This document shows positions 1 to 8,530 of a stretch of 64,000 bases of DNA, piece by piece. Position numbers and translations under genes: made by a program. Position 1 is the first letter of the stretch. Each line of letters starts with the position of its first letter. The stretch comes from Caulobacter sp. (GTDB lineage: Bacteria > Pseudomonadota > Alphaproteobacteria > Caulobacterales > Caulobacteraceae). The notes under the pieces are model-generated. The model was not told where the DNA came from. It saw only the letters and a list, made by a program, of their open reading frames with translations, and ran no database searches. The DNA is taken from contig JAUXTQ010000011.1 in assembly GCA_030678995.1 (NCBI GenBank), positions 50,951-114,950 on the forward strand, in the 5' to 3' direction.

Positions 1-3000
1 CCGGCGGCAGCATGTTGTCCGCCGCGGTCACGAAGGTTTCGAAGAAGCGCCAGGTTCGCCGCGCGACGAGCCGTAGACGCTCAGCCTCCGCGGGGGTGGT
101 CGCCGCCCGCCTGGCAACCGGCGGCCGGCTCGCCATGAAGGCGACCACCGGGGAGGCCATCCACAGCAGGGCGAACGGCGCCGCCAGGACCCACGAGCCC
201 CCTGCCCCCCAACTCAAGGCCAGAGTGGCCACGCCGATTCCGACGGCCGGCGCCATGCGGCGGGCGAAACTGGGCGGATCGAAGCGCAGTCCGGCCGCCG
301 CCTGGGCCGCCGGCACCCACTGCAGGAGCAGCCGGCGGCTGACCAGCAATCGCCATAGCGTCCGGACGATTGCGTCGCCCATCAACCAGGTCTGGTGCGC
401 CAGAAGCGTCGTGACGAGGGAAGCCTGCAGAAACGCCAGCCGCAGGTCGCCATCCAGGCTGTAGAGGCGCGCGCGCAGCGGCACGCCCGGCCGGCGGCGG
501 GCGAAGGACGCCGCCACCGGAATGAGCGGCGGGACGATGAAGGCGCCCAGCATGAAGAGGGTCCAGACGCCAGCCGCTGGCAACGGCAACAGCCAGCCGG
601 CCCAGAGGCTCGCGAGGCCGGTCCCCGGCGACAGGGTTCGGCGCAGGTTGTCAACCATCTTCCACCGGCCGATGGCAGGCACCCGCTGCGCCGCCGGGCC
701 CGGGGCCAGGCCGAGGATCCACGGCAGAAGCTGCCAGTCGCCCCGCGCCCAGCGATGGTGCCGGACGGCGGACACGTCATAGCGGTCGGGGAAGTCCTCC
801 ACGACCTCGACGTCGGAGGCCAGGCCGGCGCGGGCGAAAACGCCCTCGAAGAGATCGTGGCTGAGCAGGGCCGCCTCGGGCGCGCGGTCTTTCAAGGCCG
901 CCTCGAACGCGTCGATCTCATAGATGCCCTTGCCGGCGAAGGAGCCTTCCCCGAACAGGTCCTGATAGACGTCGGAGACCGCCGCCGCGTAGGGGTCGAT
1001 ACCGCCGATGTTGGAGAACACCCGCCTGAACAGCGAGCCTTCGCCGGCCGTCGGCAGGGCGGGCGTGATCCGCGGCTGCAGGATGGCATAGCCCTCCACC
1101 ACGCGCCCGGCCCGCGGGTCGAAGCGAGGTCGATTGAGCGGATGGGCCATCTTGCCGATGAGCCGCCGCACCGTGTCGCGGGGCAGCTTGGTGTCGGCGT
1201 CCAAGGTGATGACATACCGTACGCCTTGCGGCGGCGCCTGGGTCTCGATGGGCAGGAAGGTGGTGTCCTCGGCGCCTCGGAGGAGCCGGTTGAGTTCGTG
1301 CAGCTTGCCCCGCTTGCGCTCCCAACCCATCCAGCAGCGCTCGCTCTCGCTCCAGACGCGCCGTCTGTGGAACAGCAGGAAGCGATCGCCGCCGGCCGCC
1401 GCCCCGTACTTGTGGTTCAGCCGGCCGATCCCCTCCATGGCCGCCGCCAGCAGGACCTCGTCGTCCGGGCCCCGCTCGCTGGCGGCGTCAAGCCAGTCGG
1501 ACAACAGCGCGAAATGGAGGTGCCCTTCCGGACTGGAGAGGTAGTGAATCTCAAGCTTCTCGATGTGCGCCTCAATGTCCGCAGGCTTGGTCAAGAGCAC
1601 CGGGACCGCCACCACGGTCCGAAACTTCTGGGGGATGCCCCCCTTGAGTTCCAGGGCGGGAAGCGGGATCGCCCTGAAGCCGTCCGTGACGCCGCGGTTC
1701 ACCAGAGCCACGGCAGCGTCGAGGGCTGGAACAGACCCGAGGATTCCCAGGACGGCAAGCCAGCCGGCGCCGGTCCCCAGAGACCAGAGGATCGCCAGCG
1801 GCAGCGCCAGAAGCAGGCCTGTCACCGCGAAGATCGCTCCGACATAGGCGCCGATGCCCAGGGATCGGACGAGGCGGCCGGGCCAGACCCGCAGGGGCGG
1901 CCTGAAGCCGATCGACCGCTCGAACTCCAGCCGGCCAGCCGCTATCAGATAGTAACCCGGGTCGCAGCGCCGCCCTTCTCCGGTCAGGTCATCCACTTCG
2001 CGGACCGTCCGGACGACCCGGTGGGCGATGTCGAGCTGGCTCAGGTCGGAGCCTCGCGCCAGATCCTCGATGGCGTTGCGGTAGAGGTTGCGAGTCGGAA
2101 AATCCATGTCCGCGAAAGCGCAGCCCGCCTTCAGGACGTCGTCGACCAGACTGACGCGCTCGACGAGCTCGGCCCAGTCGACGTCCGAGATCAGCCGCAT
2201 GCTGGTGACAATGTTGCGCACGGTCGCGCTGGCGGCGACCTGCCGCTGCTGCTCGCTGCGGATGACCGCCTCGGCGGACACGCCCTGCCGCGCCAGTTCC
2301 TCGTCCAGCCAGATGAGCGCCGGCGCCATTGCCTCGTCGGCGTCGCGGAGGCGCTGGCAGGCCTGGACGACGAAGGCGTCCGGCAAGGGTCTGGTGCGAT
2401 ATTCGCGGAGGACGGCCGCCACGGGCTCCACGCTTCGGCCGCCGGGCCCCAGCATCCGGTCGCAGCAGCGATCGGCCTCGGTTCGTTCGGCGCGGCTGGT
2501 GACGATCCGCTCGGCGAGTCGCCTCAGATTCTCGACCAGGACAAGGCGCACCGTGATCGCCACCGCCCACAACTCGCCGATCGTGAGGGGCTGCACCTCC
2601 TGATAGGCGCGCAGAAACCGGCAGAGCAGATCGCAGTCGAAATGGCTGTCGGTATGGGCGACGAACGCCCAGCCGATGCCGAACACCCGAGGGTAGCCCG
2701 CCAGATGCCCCGCGGCGATCTTCGGAAGCTCCCGGTAGTAGCCGGGCGGCAGATCCAGTCGGATTTCGCGGATCTGTTTTTCGATCAGGTGGAAGTTGTC
2801 GATCAGCCACTCGGCCGCTGGGGTGATGGCGCCGCCCGTATCGAGCGCGAGCACCGTATCGCGGTAGGCTTCCAGCAGCAGCGCCTCGTTGTCCCCCAAC
2901 CGGCGCGTCAACGGCCGGCCGGCGCCCGTTCGGCCAGGACCGTGAGCCGCCGCGAGACTGCGGGCGTGCGCCTCAAGCCGCTCGGCGCTGAACAGTTCTT

Positions 3001-3061
3001 CACGGATGGGGGCGGTACTGTCCCAAGGCGTCCTGCGGTTCCTGGCCGTTCGTCGAGACAT
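1..3061 (-). CDS. Cyclic beta-1,2-glucan synthase (NdvB/ChvB-like), N-terminal part, cut by window edge
   Basis: This is the first 1,020 codons of a very large inner-membrane enzyme that builds and cyclises beta-1,2-glucan for the periplasm. It starts at ATG 3061 (MSRRTARNRR) with AGGGGGA about 8 bases upstream. Early residues read EELFSAERLEAHARSLAAAH, then AAEWLIDNFHLIEKQIREI and PPGYYRELPKIAAGH, all hallmarks of the family. A GT84 glycosyltransferase region follows, with a DxD-type stretch (YVITLDADTKLPRDT) and FGEGSFAGKGIYEIDAF, then membrane segments. The last visible residues, TWRFFETFVTAADNMLPP, begin the glucoamylase-like domain; the GH94 phosphorylase part must lie outside the window. 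An FNR/FixK-type palindrome sits about 63 bases upstream of the start. Such glucans serve in osmoadaptation and envelope stress. Confidence 0.9.
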   Translation of the reverse strand, partial: MSRRTARNRRTPWDSTAPIREELFSAERLEAHARSLAAAHGPGRTGAGRPLTRRLGDNEALLLEAYRDTVLALDTGGAITPAAEWLIDNFHLIEKQIREIRLDLPPGYYRELPKIAAGHLAGYPRVFGIGWAFVAHTDSHFDCDLLCRFLRAYQEVQPLTIGELWAVAITVRLVLVENLRRLAERIVTSRAERTEADRCCDRMLGPGGRSVEPVAAVLREYRTRPLPDAFVVQACQRLRDADEAMAPALIWLDEELARQGVSAEAVIRSEQQRQVAASATVRNIVTSMRLISDVDWAELVERVSLVDDVLKAGCAFADMDFPTRNLYRNAIEDLARGSDLSQLDIAHRVVRTVREVDDLTGEGRRCDPGYYLIAAGRLEFERSIGFRPPLRVWPGRLVRSLGIGAYVGAIFAVTGLLLALPLAILWSLGTGAGWLAVLGILGSVPALDAAVALVNRGVTDGFRAIPLPALELKGGIPQKFRTVVAVPVLLTKPADIEAHIEKLEIHYLSSPEGHLHFALLSDWLDAASERGPDDEVLLAAAMEGIGRLNHKYGAAAGGDRFLLFHRRRVWSESERCWMGWERKRGKLHELNRLLRGAEDTTFLPIETQAPPQGVRYVITLDADTKLPRDTVRRLIGKMAHPLNRPRFDPRAGRVVEGYAILQPRITPALPTAGEGSLFRRVFSNIGGIDPYAAAVSDVYQDLFGEGSFAGKGIYEIDAFEAALKDRAPEAALLSHDLFEGVFARAGLASDVEVVEDFPDRYDVSAVRHHRWARGDWQLLPWILGLAPGPAAQRVPAIGRWKMVDNLRRTLSPGTGLASLWAGWLLPLPAAGVWTLFMLGAFIVPPLIPVAASFARRRPGVPLRARLYSLDGDLRLAFLQASLVTTLLAHQTWLMGDAIVRTLWRLLVSRRLLLQWVPAAQAAAGLRFDPPSFARRMAPAVGIGVATLALSWGAGGSWVLAAPFALLWMASPVVAFMASRPPVARRAATTPAEAERLRLVARRTWRFFETFVTAADNMLPP

Positions 3062-3123
3062 CCGGTGCGTCCCCCTGCTGAAGGCCAACCGGCTGCAGGA
3101 GAGGCCGCAGCGGCGGCGGCGCA

Positions 3124-3137
3124 TTGACTCTGATCAA
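3124..3137. promoter_or_regulatory. FNR/FixK-type box upstream of the glucan synthase gene
   Basis: The sequence TTGACTCTGATCAA matches the TTGAT-N4-ATCAA palindrome of FNR/FixK/Anr regulators at nine of ten arm positions. It is centred about 70 bases upstream of the ATG at 3061. Four similar sites occur in the first 14 kb, which makes a chance match less likely. Confidence 0.6.
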
Positions 3138-3284
3138 CGAAAAGGGCCGCCAGGCGTTCTCAAGTCCGCCCTGGGGGCCCACTGGTCCTTGTGGGTGGCT
3201 GTCCCGACAGTGTTTGAGTGCGAAGCCCAGCTGCGCCAGGGCGGTTCAAAATAGTCACTGACCAGTGGACCGTCGTGGCGCCGC

Positions 3285-3325
3285 CAAACTCGGCCGCCCC
3301 GGTCGGCATGGATGCGGGTCAGAGG
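3285..3325. repeat. Degenerate copy of the pncB-upstream sequence
   Basis: The stretch CCAAACTCGGCCGCCCC followed by GGTCGGCATGGAT resembles CCAAGCTCGGCCGCCCC and GGTCGGCATTGAT at 6410-6441. The two copies flank the formate dehydrogenase gene in the same orientation. In this copy the FNR-type palindrome is eroded (TGGAT-N4-GTCAG). Confidence 0.5.
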
Positions 3326-3361
3326 TCTGACCTTCCGCATGCGCTTGAGTTTTCGGCGGCC

Positions 3362-6040
3362 TCATTCTCCCGCGCCGTCCGTCCCGGCGCGTTCGATGCG
3401 CACGGCGGTCACCTTGTATTCCGGAGTTCCGACCAAGGCGTCTCGATGCGGGCCCGTGAGGCGGTTGAGGTGCACGGCGGGATCGTGGAAAGTCGCGAAC
3501 GCCACGCCCGCAGGGATTGAGGGATCGAGCCGTGTTGGGAGGCTGGCCGAGCCGTGACGGCTCGTAACGCACGCGAGGTCGCCGTCCGTCAACGCGAGCC
3601 CTCGGCCATCGGCGGGCGAGATGTCGAGCGTATCCGTCGGGCGTAGCTGGATGTTGGAGGTGCGCCGGCTCATGTTCCCGACATTGAACTGGTAGAGCGA
3701 CCGCCCCGTCGTAAGCAGGAAGGGGTAGTCAGCATCGACGGCCTCGGGCGTCGGTGAGTAGTCGACGGCGTGAAGCGCGGCCCGCGGTCGCGAGGCGAAC
3801 CTCTCGACGTGCAGGACCGCCGTCCCGGCGTCGCTTTCGTCGCGGCAGGGCCACTGCAGGCCGCCGTGCTCCAGGCGGGCGTAGCTTATCCCGGCGCCCT
3901 CCGGCCAGACGCCGCGGATCTCCTCCCAGATCTCGCCGGGCGCGGCGTAGGTGAACTGCCCGCCAAACCCCATGCGCCCAGCGAGCGCGCATATGATCTC
4001 CCAGTCCGCCCGGCAGGCGCCGGGCGGGTCGATCGCGCGCCGGACCCGCTGGATACGGCGCTCGCCGTTCATGAAAGTGCCGTCCTTCTCGAACGTGGAC
4101 GCGGCGGGCAGAACGACGTCGCCGAACCGGCTTGCGGTCTCGGTCATGAACAGGTCCTGGACGATCAGGAATTCGAGGCGGCCCAGGGCCTCCTCCACCC
4201 GCCGCTCCTGTGGAAGCGTCGCCAGGATGTCGTAGCCGATCACCCACAGGGCCTTCAGCTCGCCTGCGGCGGCCGCATCGATCATCGCCATGAGGTGGAG
4301 GCCGTGGGTCCGGGGTAACGGAGCGCCCCAGGCCTCCTCGAACAACGGTCTGCGCTGCTCAATCGGGACGGAGCCGGTCAGGATTCCGGGATCGCAGCCC
4401 ATGTGGGCGGCGCCCTGGACATTGTTCTGCCCACGCAGCGGATTAATTCCAGCGCCCTCCCGGCCGAGGTTGCCGGTGAGCAGCGCGAGATTGACGAGGG
4501 CCATCACCCCTTCGCTGCCCTGGACATGCTCCGTGACGCCCAAGCCATGGGCGCAGTAGGAGGGGCCTCCCGTTGCGTACAGCCGCGCCGCCTCGCGGAT
4601 TCCTTGGGCGGAAACGCCACAGATTCCGGCGGCGCGCTCGGGCGTCCATTCCCGGAGGAAGACGGACAACGATTCGAACCCGTCAACCCGGCGCCGGATG
4701 AAAGCCCAATCGACCAGGCGCTCGGCAATGACCACATGGGCCATCGCATTCAGCAAGGGTATGTCCGTTCCAGGCCGCACGGGAAGATGCAGCCGGGCGA
4801 CCTGGGCCAGTTCGGTCCGGCGCGGATCGATGACGATCAGGTCCGCCCCGCCGTGTAGGACCTGCCGACGGATGCGAGCGCCCAGGACCGGGTGGCACTC
4901 CAGCGGATTGGCGCCGACCACGAGGATGGTGCGGGCCTTTTCGATATCGTCGAAGCTGTTGGTGGATGCCCCCGTTCCCAGCATCGTCTTCAACGCCTTG
5001 GCGCTCGGGGTGTGGCAGACCCGCGCGCAGCAATCGACGTTGTTCGTGCCGAGTACGATGCGCGCGAACTTCTGCGTGAGGTAGTTCTCCTCGTTGGTGG
5101 CGCGCGCCGAGCCGAGGACACCTATGGCGTCGGGGCCGAATCGGTCTCGGATGCGGGTTAGTTCGGTGGCGCAGGTGTCGAGGGCCGCGTCCCAGGCGGC
5201 CGGCTGCCAAGCGCCTCCTCGCCTCAGCTGCGGCTGCAGCAGGCGGTCGGGAGCATGGGCGAACTCGAAGCCATAGCGGCCTTTGGCGCAGAGATGGCCT
5301 TTGCTGACGGGCGCATCGAGGACGGGCCTGGCGGCGACGAGCCGGCCCTGATTGGTCCCCACTTCCAGCTCGCAGCCCACGCCGCAGTAGGCGCAAACCG
5401 TCCGCGTCCAGTCCTGCGGCGGCTCGGCCTGGGCATCGACAATCGCCCCCGTCGGGCAACTGTCGGCGCAAGCGCCGCAGCTCACGCAGCCGCCCTCGAT
5501 CATCAGGGCGCCCTGGGCGGGGACGATCTCGACGTCGAGCCCCCGTCCGAGCGCATGCCACACGGACTGGCCCTGCAGCTCGTCGCAGATGCGAGCGCAA
5601 CGCATGCATTGGATGCATTGGCTCATATCGACCCGGATCGCCGGCACGGAATTGTCGCACCGCGCCGGGTCGGCGGGCGCGCCCGAAGGCTCCACGCCAT
5701 GGTCACGCATGAGGCGGTGGAGTTCCTTGTCGGGATGCGCCGCCGCAATTTCCGGAGATATCCTCGCCGCGTACCATCGGAGCGTCGTCCGCCGGAACCG
5801 CTCGAGCGCCTTGGCGCGGGCGGTGACGACCATGCCTTCACGCACCTTGGTGGCACAGGCCGGCACGAGCCCGGGCATGCCCTTGACCTTCACCAGGCAC
5901 AGCCGGCAGCTCGCCACCGGGTGCAGGCGAGGATCGTGGCAGAGGGAGGGCAAGGGGTCGCCGAGCCGCCTGGCGGCCTCCAGGATCGTCGATCCCTCGG
6001 GGGCCTCGACGCGCCGCTTGTCGATCATCAGGCTGGGCAT
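3362..6040 (-). CDS. fdhA: Formate dehydrogenase, molybdenum catalytic (alpha) subunit, cysteine type
   Basis: Oxidises formate to CO2 at a bis-MGD molybdenum centre and passes electrons through iron-sulfur clusters. Numbered from ATG 6040 (MPSLMIDKRR; 892 residues), the N-terminal [2Fe-2S] domain has Cys34, 45, 48 and 62. Two [4Fe-4S] ferredoxin motifs follow (CIQCMRC near 142; CVSCGACADSC near 185), then the CAYCGVGC cluster of the Mo domain near 216. The active-site segment NVDCCARVCH places Cys342-His343 where E. coli FdhF has selenocysteine-histidine, so this is a cysteine enzyme. A GTG at 6070 would add ten residues, but the ATG fits the family start and has GGGA upstream. No beta or gamma diaphorase subunit is nearby, so the electron acceptor is unknown. 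Confidence 0.9.
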   Translation of the reverse strand: MPSLMIDKRRVEAPEGSTILEAARRLGDPLPSLCHDPRLHPVASCRLCLVKVKGMPGLVPACATKVREGMVVTARAKALERFRRTTLRWYAARISPEIAAAHPDKELHRLMRDHGVEPSGAPADPARCDNSVPAIRVDMSQCIQCMRCARICDELQGQSVWHALGRGLDVEIVPAQGALMIEGGCVSCGACADSCPTGAIVDAQAEPPQDWTRTVCAYCGVGCELEVGTNQGRLVAARPVLDAPVSKGHLCAKGRYGFEFAHAPDRLLQPQLRRGGAWQPAAWDAALDTCATELTRIRDRFGPDAIGVLGSARATNEENYLTQKFARIVLGTNNVDCCARVCHTPSAKALKTMLGTGASTNSFDDIEKARTILVVGANPLECHPVLGARIRRQVLHGGADLIVIDPRRTELAQVARLHLPVRPGTDIPLLNAMAHVVIAERLVDWAFIRRRVDGFESLSVFLREWTPERAAGICGVSAQGIREAARLYATGGPSYCAHGLGVTEHVQGSEGVMALVNLALLTGNLGREGAGINPLRGQNNVQGAAHMGCDPGILTGSVPIEQRRPLFEEAWGAPLPRTHGLHLMAMIDAAAAGELKALWVIGYDILATLPQERRVEEALGRLEFLIVQDLFMTETASRFGDVVLPAASTFEKDGTFMNGERRIQRVRRAIDPPGACRADWEIICALAGRMGFGGQFTYAAPGEIWEEIRGVWPEGAGISYARLEHGGLQWPCRDESDAGTAVLHVERFASRPRAALHAVDYSPTPEAVDADYPFLLTTGRSLYQFNVGNMSRRTSNIQLRPTDTLDISPADGRGLALTDGDLACVTSRHGSASLPTRLDPSIPAGVAFATFHDPAVHLNRLTGPHRDALVGTPEYKVTAVRIERAGTDGAGE

Positions 6041-6393
6041 CGGCCGGTTCCCATCAGGCGAGACCTCCACCTGTTCATCCGCGCCGCCCGAAGTCTGCCC
6101 GCATCAGCGGAACTCAACCCTGCCTTCGACATCGGCCTAATCGTTCGCCGCAACGTGCCCCGTGGGCCTTAGGGATGATCGCGCGTCAAGGAAGCGGACA
6201 CCACCTGCGCGACACGCGACAGGCGCTTTGAGCCTAAGCAATACCGCGATGGTCAAATGTGTCGACCGGGGGCGATACGGCTCGGCGTCTCGCTCCTCGA
6301 CCTTGGCGTCGAACTCGCGAGCCTTGAGCATGATGTGGAAGGCGGTTTCGGGCCCGAGCGTCAGTTCCGGCTGCAGATCGAGCATGTGCGGCA
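6041..6393. other. Leader region of formate dehydrogenase with remnant open frame
   Basis: Apart from the short DUF3775-like remnant on the minus strand, nothing recognisable is encoded. An imperfect palindrome, TGATC-GCGC-GTCAA, lies near 6175-6189 about 130 bases upstream of fdhA; its left arm is out of register with the FNR consensus, so I do not call it a site. Confidence 0.4.
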
Positions 6394-6394
6394 T
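6137..6394 (-). pseudogene. Remnant of a DUF3775-like small protein
   Basis: The minus-strand frame starting at ATG 6394 begins MPHMLDLQPELTLGP and continues ETAFHIMLKAREFDAKVEER. That resembles the N-terminus of DUF3775 proteins, which typically have an (I/V)KAREFD(V/A)K motif. After about 45 residues the frame turns into Arg/Ala-rich sequence with no family character, where intact members continue for roughly 80 more. I read it as a truncated or frameshifted remnant. It diverges from pncB and shares the FNR-type box at 6437. The family match is from memory; a profile search would settle it. Confidence 0.35.
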
Positions 6395-6436
6395 CCCTTG
6401 CTGCCGCCAAGCTCGGCCGCCCCTCCCCGGTCGGCA

Positions 6437-6450
6437 TTGATACTGCTCAA
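6437..6450. promoter_or_regulatory. FNR/FixK-type box upstream of pncB
   Basis: TTGATACTGCTCAA fits TTGAT-N4-ATCAA with one arm mismatch. It is centred about 70 bases upstream of the chosen pncB start at 6513. It would also serve the divergent remnant frame at 6394. Confidence 0.5.
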
Positions 6451-6512
6451 TGTCGGGCCTGCCGCAGGCGCTCATGTTTCCGGCGACTTGCGCAAGGGCC
6501 GGGCACTTGGAT

Positions 6513-7877
6513 ATGTCACGCGATCCGCGACCAGGCGACAGCCTGCTCCTCACCGATCTCTACCAGTTGACAATGCTTGAGGCCTATCTGGAGCACGGGC
6601 GCACCGAGACGGCGGTCTTCGAGTTCTTCATCCGCAAACTCCCCGGCCGCCGCGGCTTCCTGATGGCCGCCGGCCTGGAGCAGGCGGTGGAGTTTCTGGA
6701 AAACCTGGCCCTGTCGCCGGACGAGTTGGACTGGCTGCGGCGATCCGGCCGATTCCGCCCGGCGACCATCGACTGGCTGGCGGGGCTGCGTTTCACCGGC
6801 GACATCGATGCAATACCGGAAGGCACGGTGTTCTTCGGCGACGAGCCGATCCTGCGGGTGACAGCCCCTCTCCCCGTCGCCCAGCTGGTCGAGAGCCGGC
6901 TGATCAACATTCTGCACTACCAGTCGCTGGTCGCCTCGAAGGCGGCGCGCATGGTGCTGGCCGCGCCCGGGCGACGGCTGGTGGACTTCGGCTTCCGCCG
7001 GGCGCACGGGGCCGAGGCCGGGTTGATGGCCGCGCGAGCAAGCTACGTCGCCGGATTCGATGGCACGGCCACGGCCCTGGCCGGCAAACTGTGGGGCGTG
7101 CCGCTTTATGGCACCATGGCCCATTCGTTCGTGCAGTCCTTCGACGACGAGGCCGCGGCCTTCGAGGCCTTCGCGCGGGCGCGGCCGGACGGACTCACCC
7201 TGCTGATCGACACCTATGACACGGAGGACGGCGCCCGGAAGGTGACGGCACTGGCGCCGCGGCTGAAGGCGGCCGGGATCGCCGTGGCGGGCGTGCGGCT
7301 GGACAGCGGCGATCTGGCCGCCCTCTCCCGCAGCGTACGGCGCATCCTGGACGAGGGAGGCCTGGACGACACGACCATCTTCGCCAGCGGCGGGCTGGAC
7401 GAGGACGACCTGCTCGTCCTGGTCGGCAAAGACGCGCCGATCGACGGCTTCGGCTTGGGCACCAGCCTGACCACCTCGTCGGACGTTCCCGCCCTCGACT
7501 GCGCCTACAAGCTCCAGGAGTATGCCGGACTGGCCCGCCGAAAGCTGTCCACCGGCAAGGCGACCTGGCCCGGACGAAAGCAGGTCTGGCGTCGCTACCG
7601 CGCCGATGGCGTCATGGCCGGCGATGTCCTGTCCACCCACGACGACGCGGTACGGGGCGAGGCGCTGGTCCAGCCGGTCCTGCGCGGCGGCCGGCGGGTG
7701 GCGGTCGCACCCACTCTCTCCGAAATCCGCGAGCATGCCGCGCGCGAATTCGAGCGCCTGCCCGAGCCGCTGCGGCGCCTGCAACCCTTCGCCTACCCGG
7801 TCGAGGTCGGCGATCGACTGAAGACGCTGACCGAAGAGGTCGATCGTCGGCTCCATGTTCGGAGGGCTCCGCCATGA
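6513..7877 (+). CDS. pncB: Nicotinate phosphoribosyltransferase
   Basis: Converts nicotinate and PRPP to nicotinate mononucleotide, the committed step of the Preiss-Handler NAD salvage pathway. From ATG 6513 (MSRDPRPGDSLLLTDLYQLT) it is 454 residues, normal for the bacterial family. Diagnostic stretches are LLTDLYQLTM near the N-terminus, RRAHGAEAGLMAARASYVAG, GTMAHSFVQSF in the core and the phosphate-binding GFGLGTSL. An upstream ATG at 6450 would add 21 unrelated residues that run through the FNR-type box, so I reject it. The stop overlaps the next ATG (ATGA), indicating translational coupling with the nicotinamidase. Confidence 0.92.
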   Translation: MSRDPRPGDSLLLTDLYQLTMLEAYLEHGRTETAVFEFFIRKLPGRRGFLMAAGLEQAVEFLENLALSPDELDWLRRSGRFRPATIDWLAGLRFTGDIDAIPEGTVFFGDEPILRVTAPLPVAQLVESRLINILHYQSLVASKAARMVLAAPGRRLVDFGFRRAHGAEAGLMAARASYVAGFDGTATALAGKLWGVPLYGTMAHSFVQSFDDEAAAFEAFARARPDGLTLLIDTYDTEDGARKVTALAPRLKAAGIAVAGVRLDSGDLAALSRSVRRILDEGGLDDTTIFASGGLDEDDLLVLVGKDAPIDGFGLGTSLTTSSDVPALDCAYKLQEYAGLARRKLSTGKATWPGRKQVWRRYRADGVMAGDVLSTHDDAVRGEALVQPVLRGGRRVAVAPTLSEIREHAAREFERLPEPLRRLQPFAYPVEVGDRLKTLTEEVDRRLHVRRAPP

Positions 7878-8530
7878 TTCCCCGCGCGCTCGATCGCGCC
7901 ACCGACGTCCTGCTGGTGGTCGATGTGCAGAACGACTTCTGCTCCGGCGGCCGACTGGCCGTGCCGGGGGGCGAGGCAGTGGTGCGGCCGGCCGATCATC
8001 TGATGACGCGGTTCGATCATGTCGTGCTGACCCAGGACTGGCATCCGGCCGGCCATCTCTCGTTCGCCTCGGCCCATCCCGGGCGGCGGCCCTATGAAAC
8101 CGTGGATCTGGACTACGGGCCGCAGATCCTGTGGCCCGACCATTGTGTCCAGGGCACGCCGGGCGCGGACTTCCACTCGGACTTGAACCTGGTCCGTGCC
8201 GAACTGGTGCTGCGCAAGGGGTTCGACCGCCGGATCGATTCCTATTCCGCCTTCTTTGAAAACGACCGGACGACAGCGACCGGCCTCGCCGGATACCTGC
8301 GGGACCGCGGCCTGCGGCGCGTGTTCCTGGCCGGGCTGGCGTTTGACTTCTGTGTGCTTTGGTCGGCCGAGGACGCCTGTCGGCAAGACTTCGCCGCGGT
8401 GGTTATCGAGGATGCTTGCCGCGCGCTGGACATTGACGGTTCGCAGGCCGAGGCGCGTCGCCGCCTGGCCGCGGCGGGAATCCCTTGCATCGCCAGTGGC
8501 GATCTCGCGGACCGGGCTGTCCGCGCATGA
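7874..8530 (+). CDS. pncA: Nicotinamidase (isochorismatase family)
   Basis: Hydrolyses nicotinamide to nicotinate, feeding PncB. The 218-residue protein has the full catalytic triad: Asp17 in VVDVQNDF, Lys115 in LRKGFD and Cys160 in LAFDFCVLW. The metal ligands are Asp55, His57 and His61 in DWHPAGH. It overlaps pncB by ATGA and prs by ATGA, so the three genes form one tightly coupled operon supplying substrate, enzyme and PRPP for NAD recycling. Function is secure from the motifs. Confidence 0.93.
   Translation: MIPRALDRATDVLLVVDVQNDFCSGGRLAVPGGEAVVRPADHLMTRFDHVVLTQDWHPAGHLSFASAHPGRRPYETVDLDYGPQILWPDHCVQGTPGADFHSDLNLVRAELVLRKGFDRRIDSYSAFFENDRTTATGLAGYLRDRGLRRVFLAGLAFDFCVLWSAEDACRQDFAAVVIEDACRALDIDGSQAEARRRLAAAGIPCIASGDLADRAVRA

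Larger units (their letters stand above)
3062..3361. other. Intergenic gap between formate dehydrogenase and glucan synthase genes
   Basis: No convincing gene is visible; the short open frames here have no recognisable protein features. The gap holds the promoter of the glucan synthase gene with an FNR-type box (3124-3137). Around 3289-3325 there is a degenerate copy of the sequence found near 6407-6450 upstream of pncB. Confidence 0.6.

Noticed and set aside
395..3127. Long plus-strand open frame (910 codons)
   Set aside because: Mirror of the minus-strand glucan synthase gene; its translation has no family features, whereas the minus strand reads as NdvB throughout.
4985..5020. Possible selenocysteine in formate dehydrogenase
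   Set aside because: The codon at the active-site position is a cysteine codon, not TGA.
6175..6189. FNR box upstream of fdhA
   Set aside because: TGATC-GCGC-GTCAA is out of register with the consensus in its left arm.
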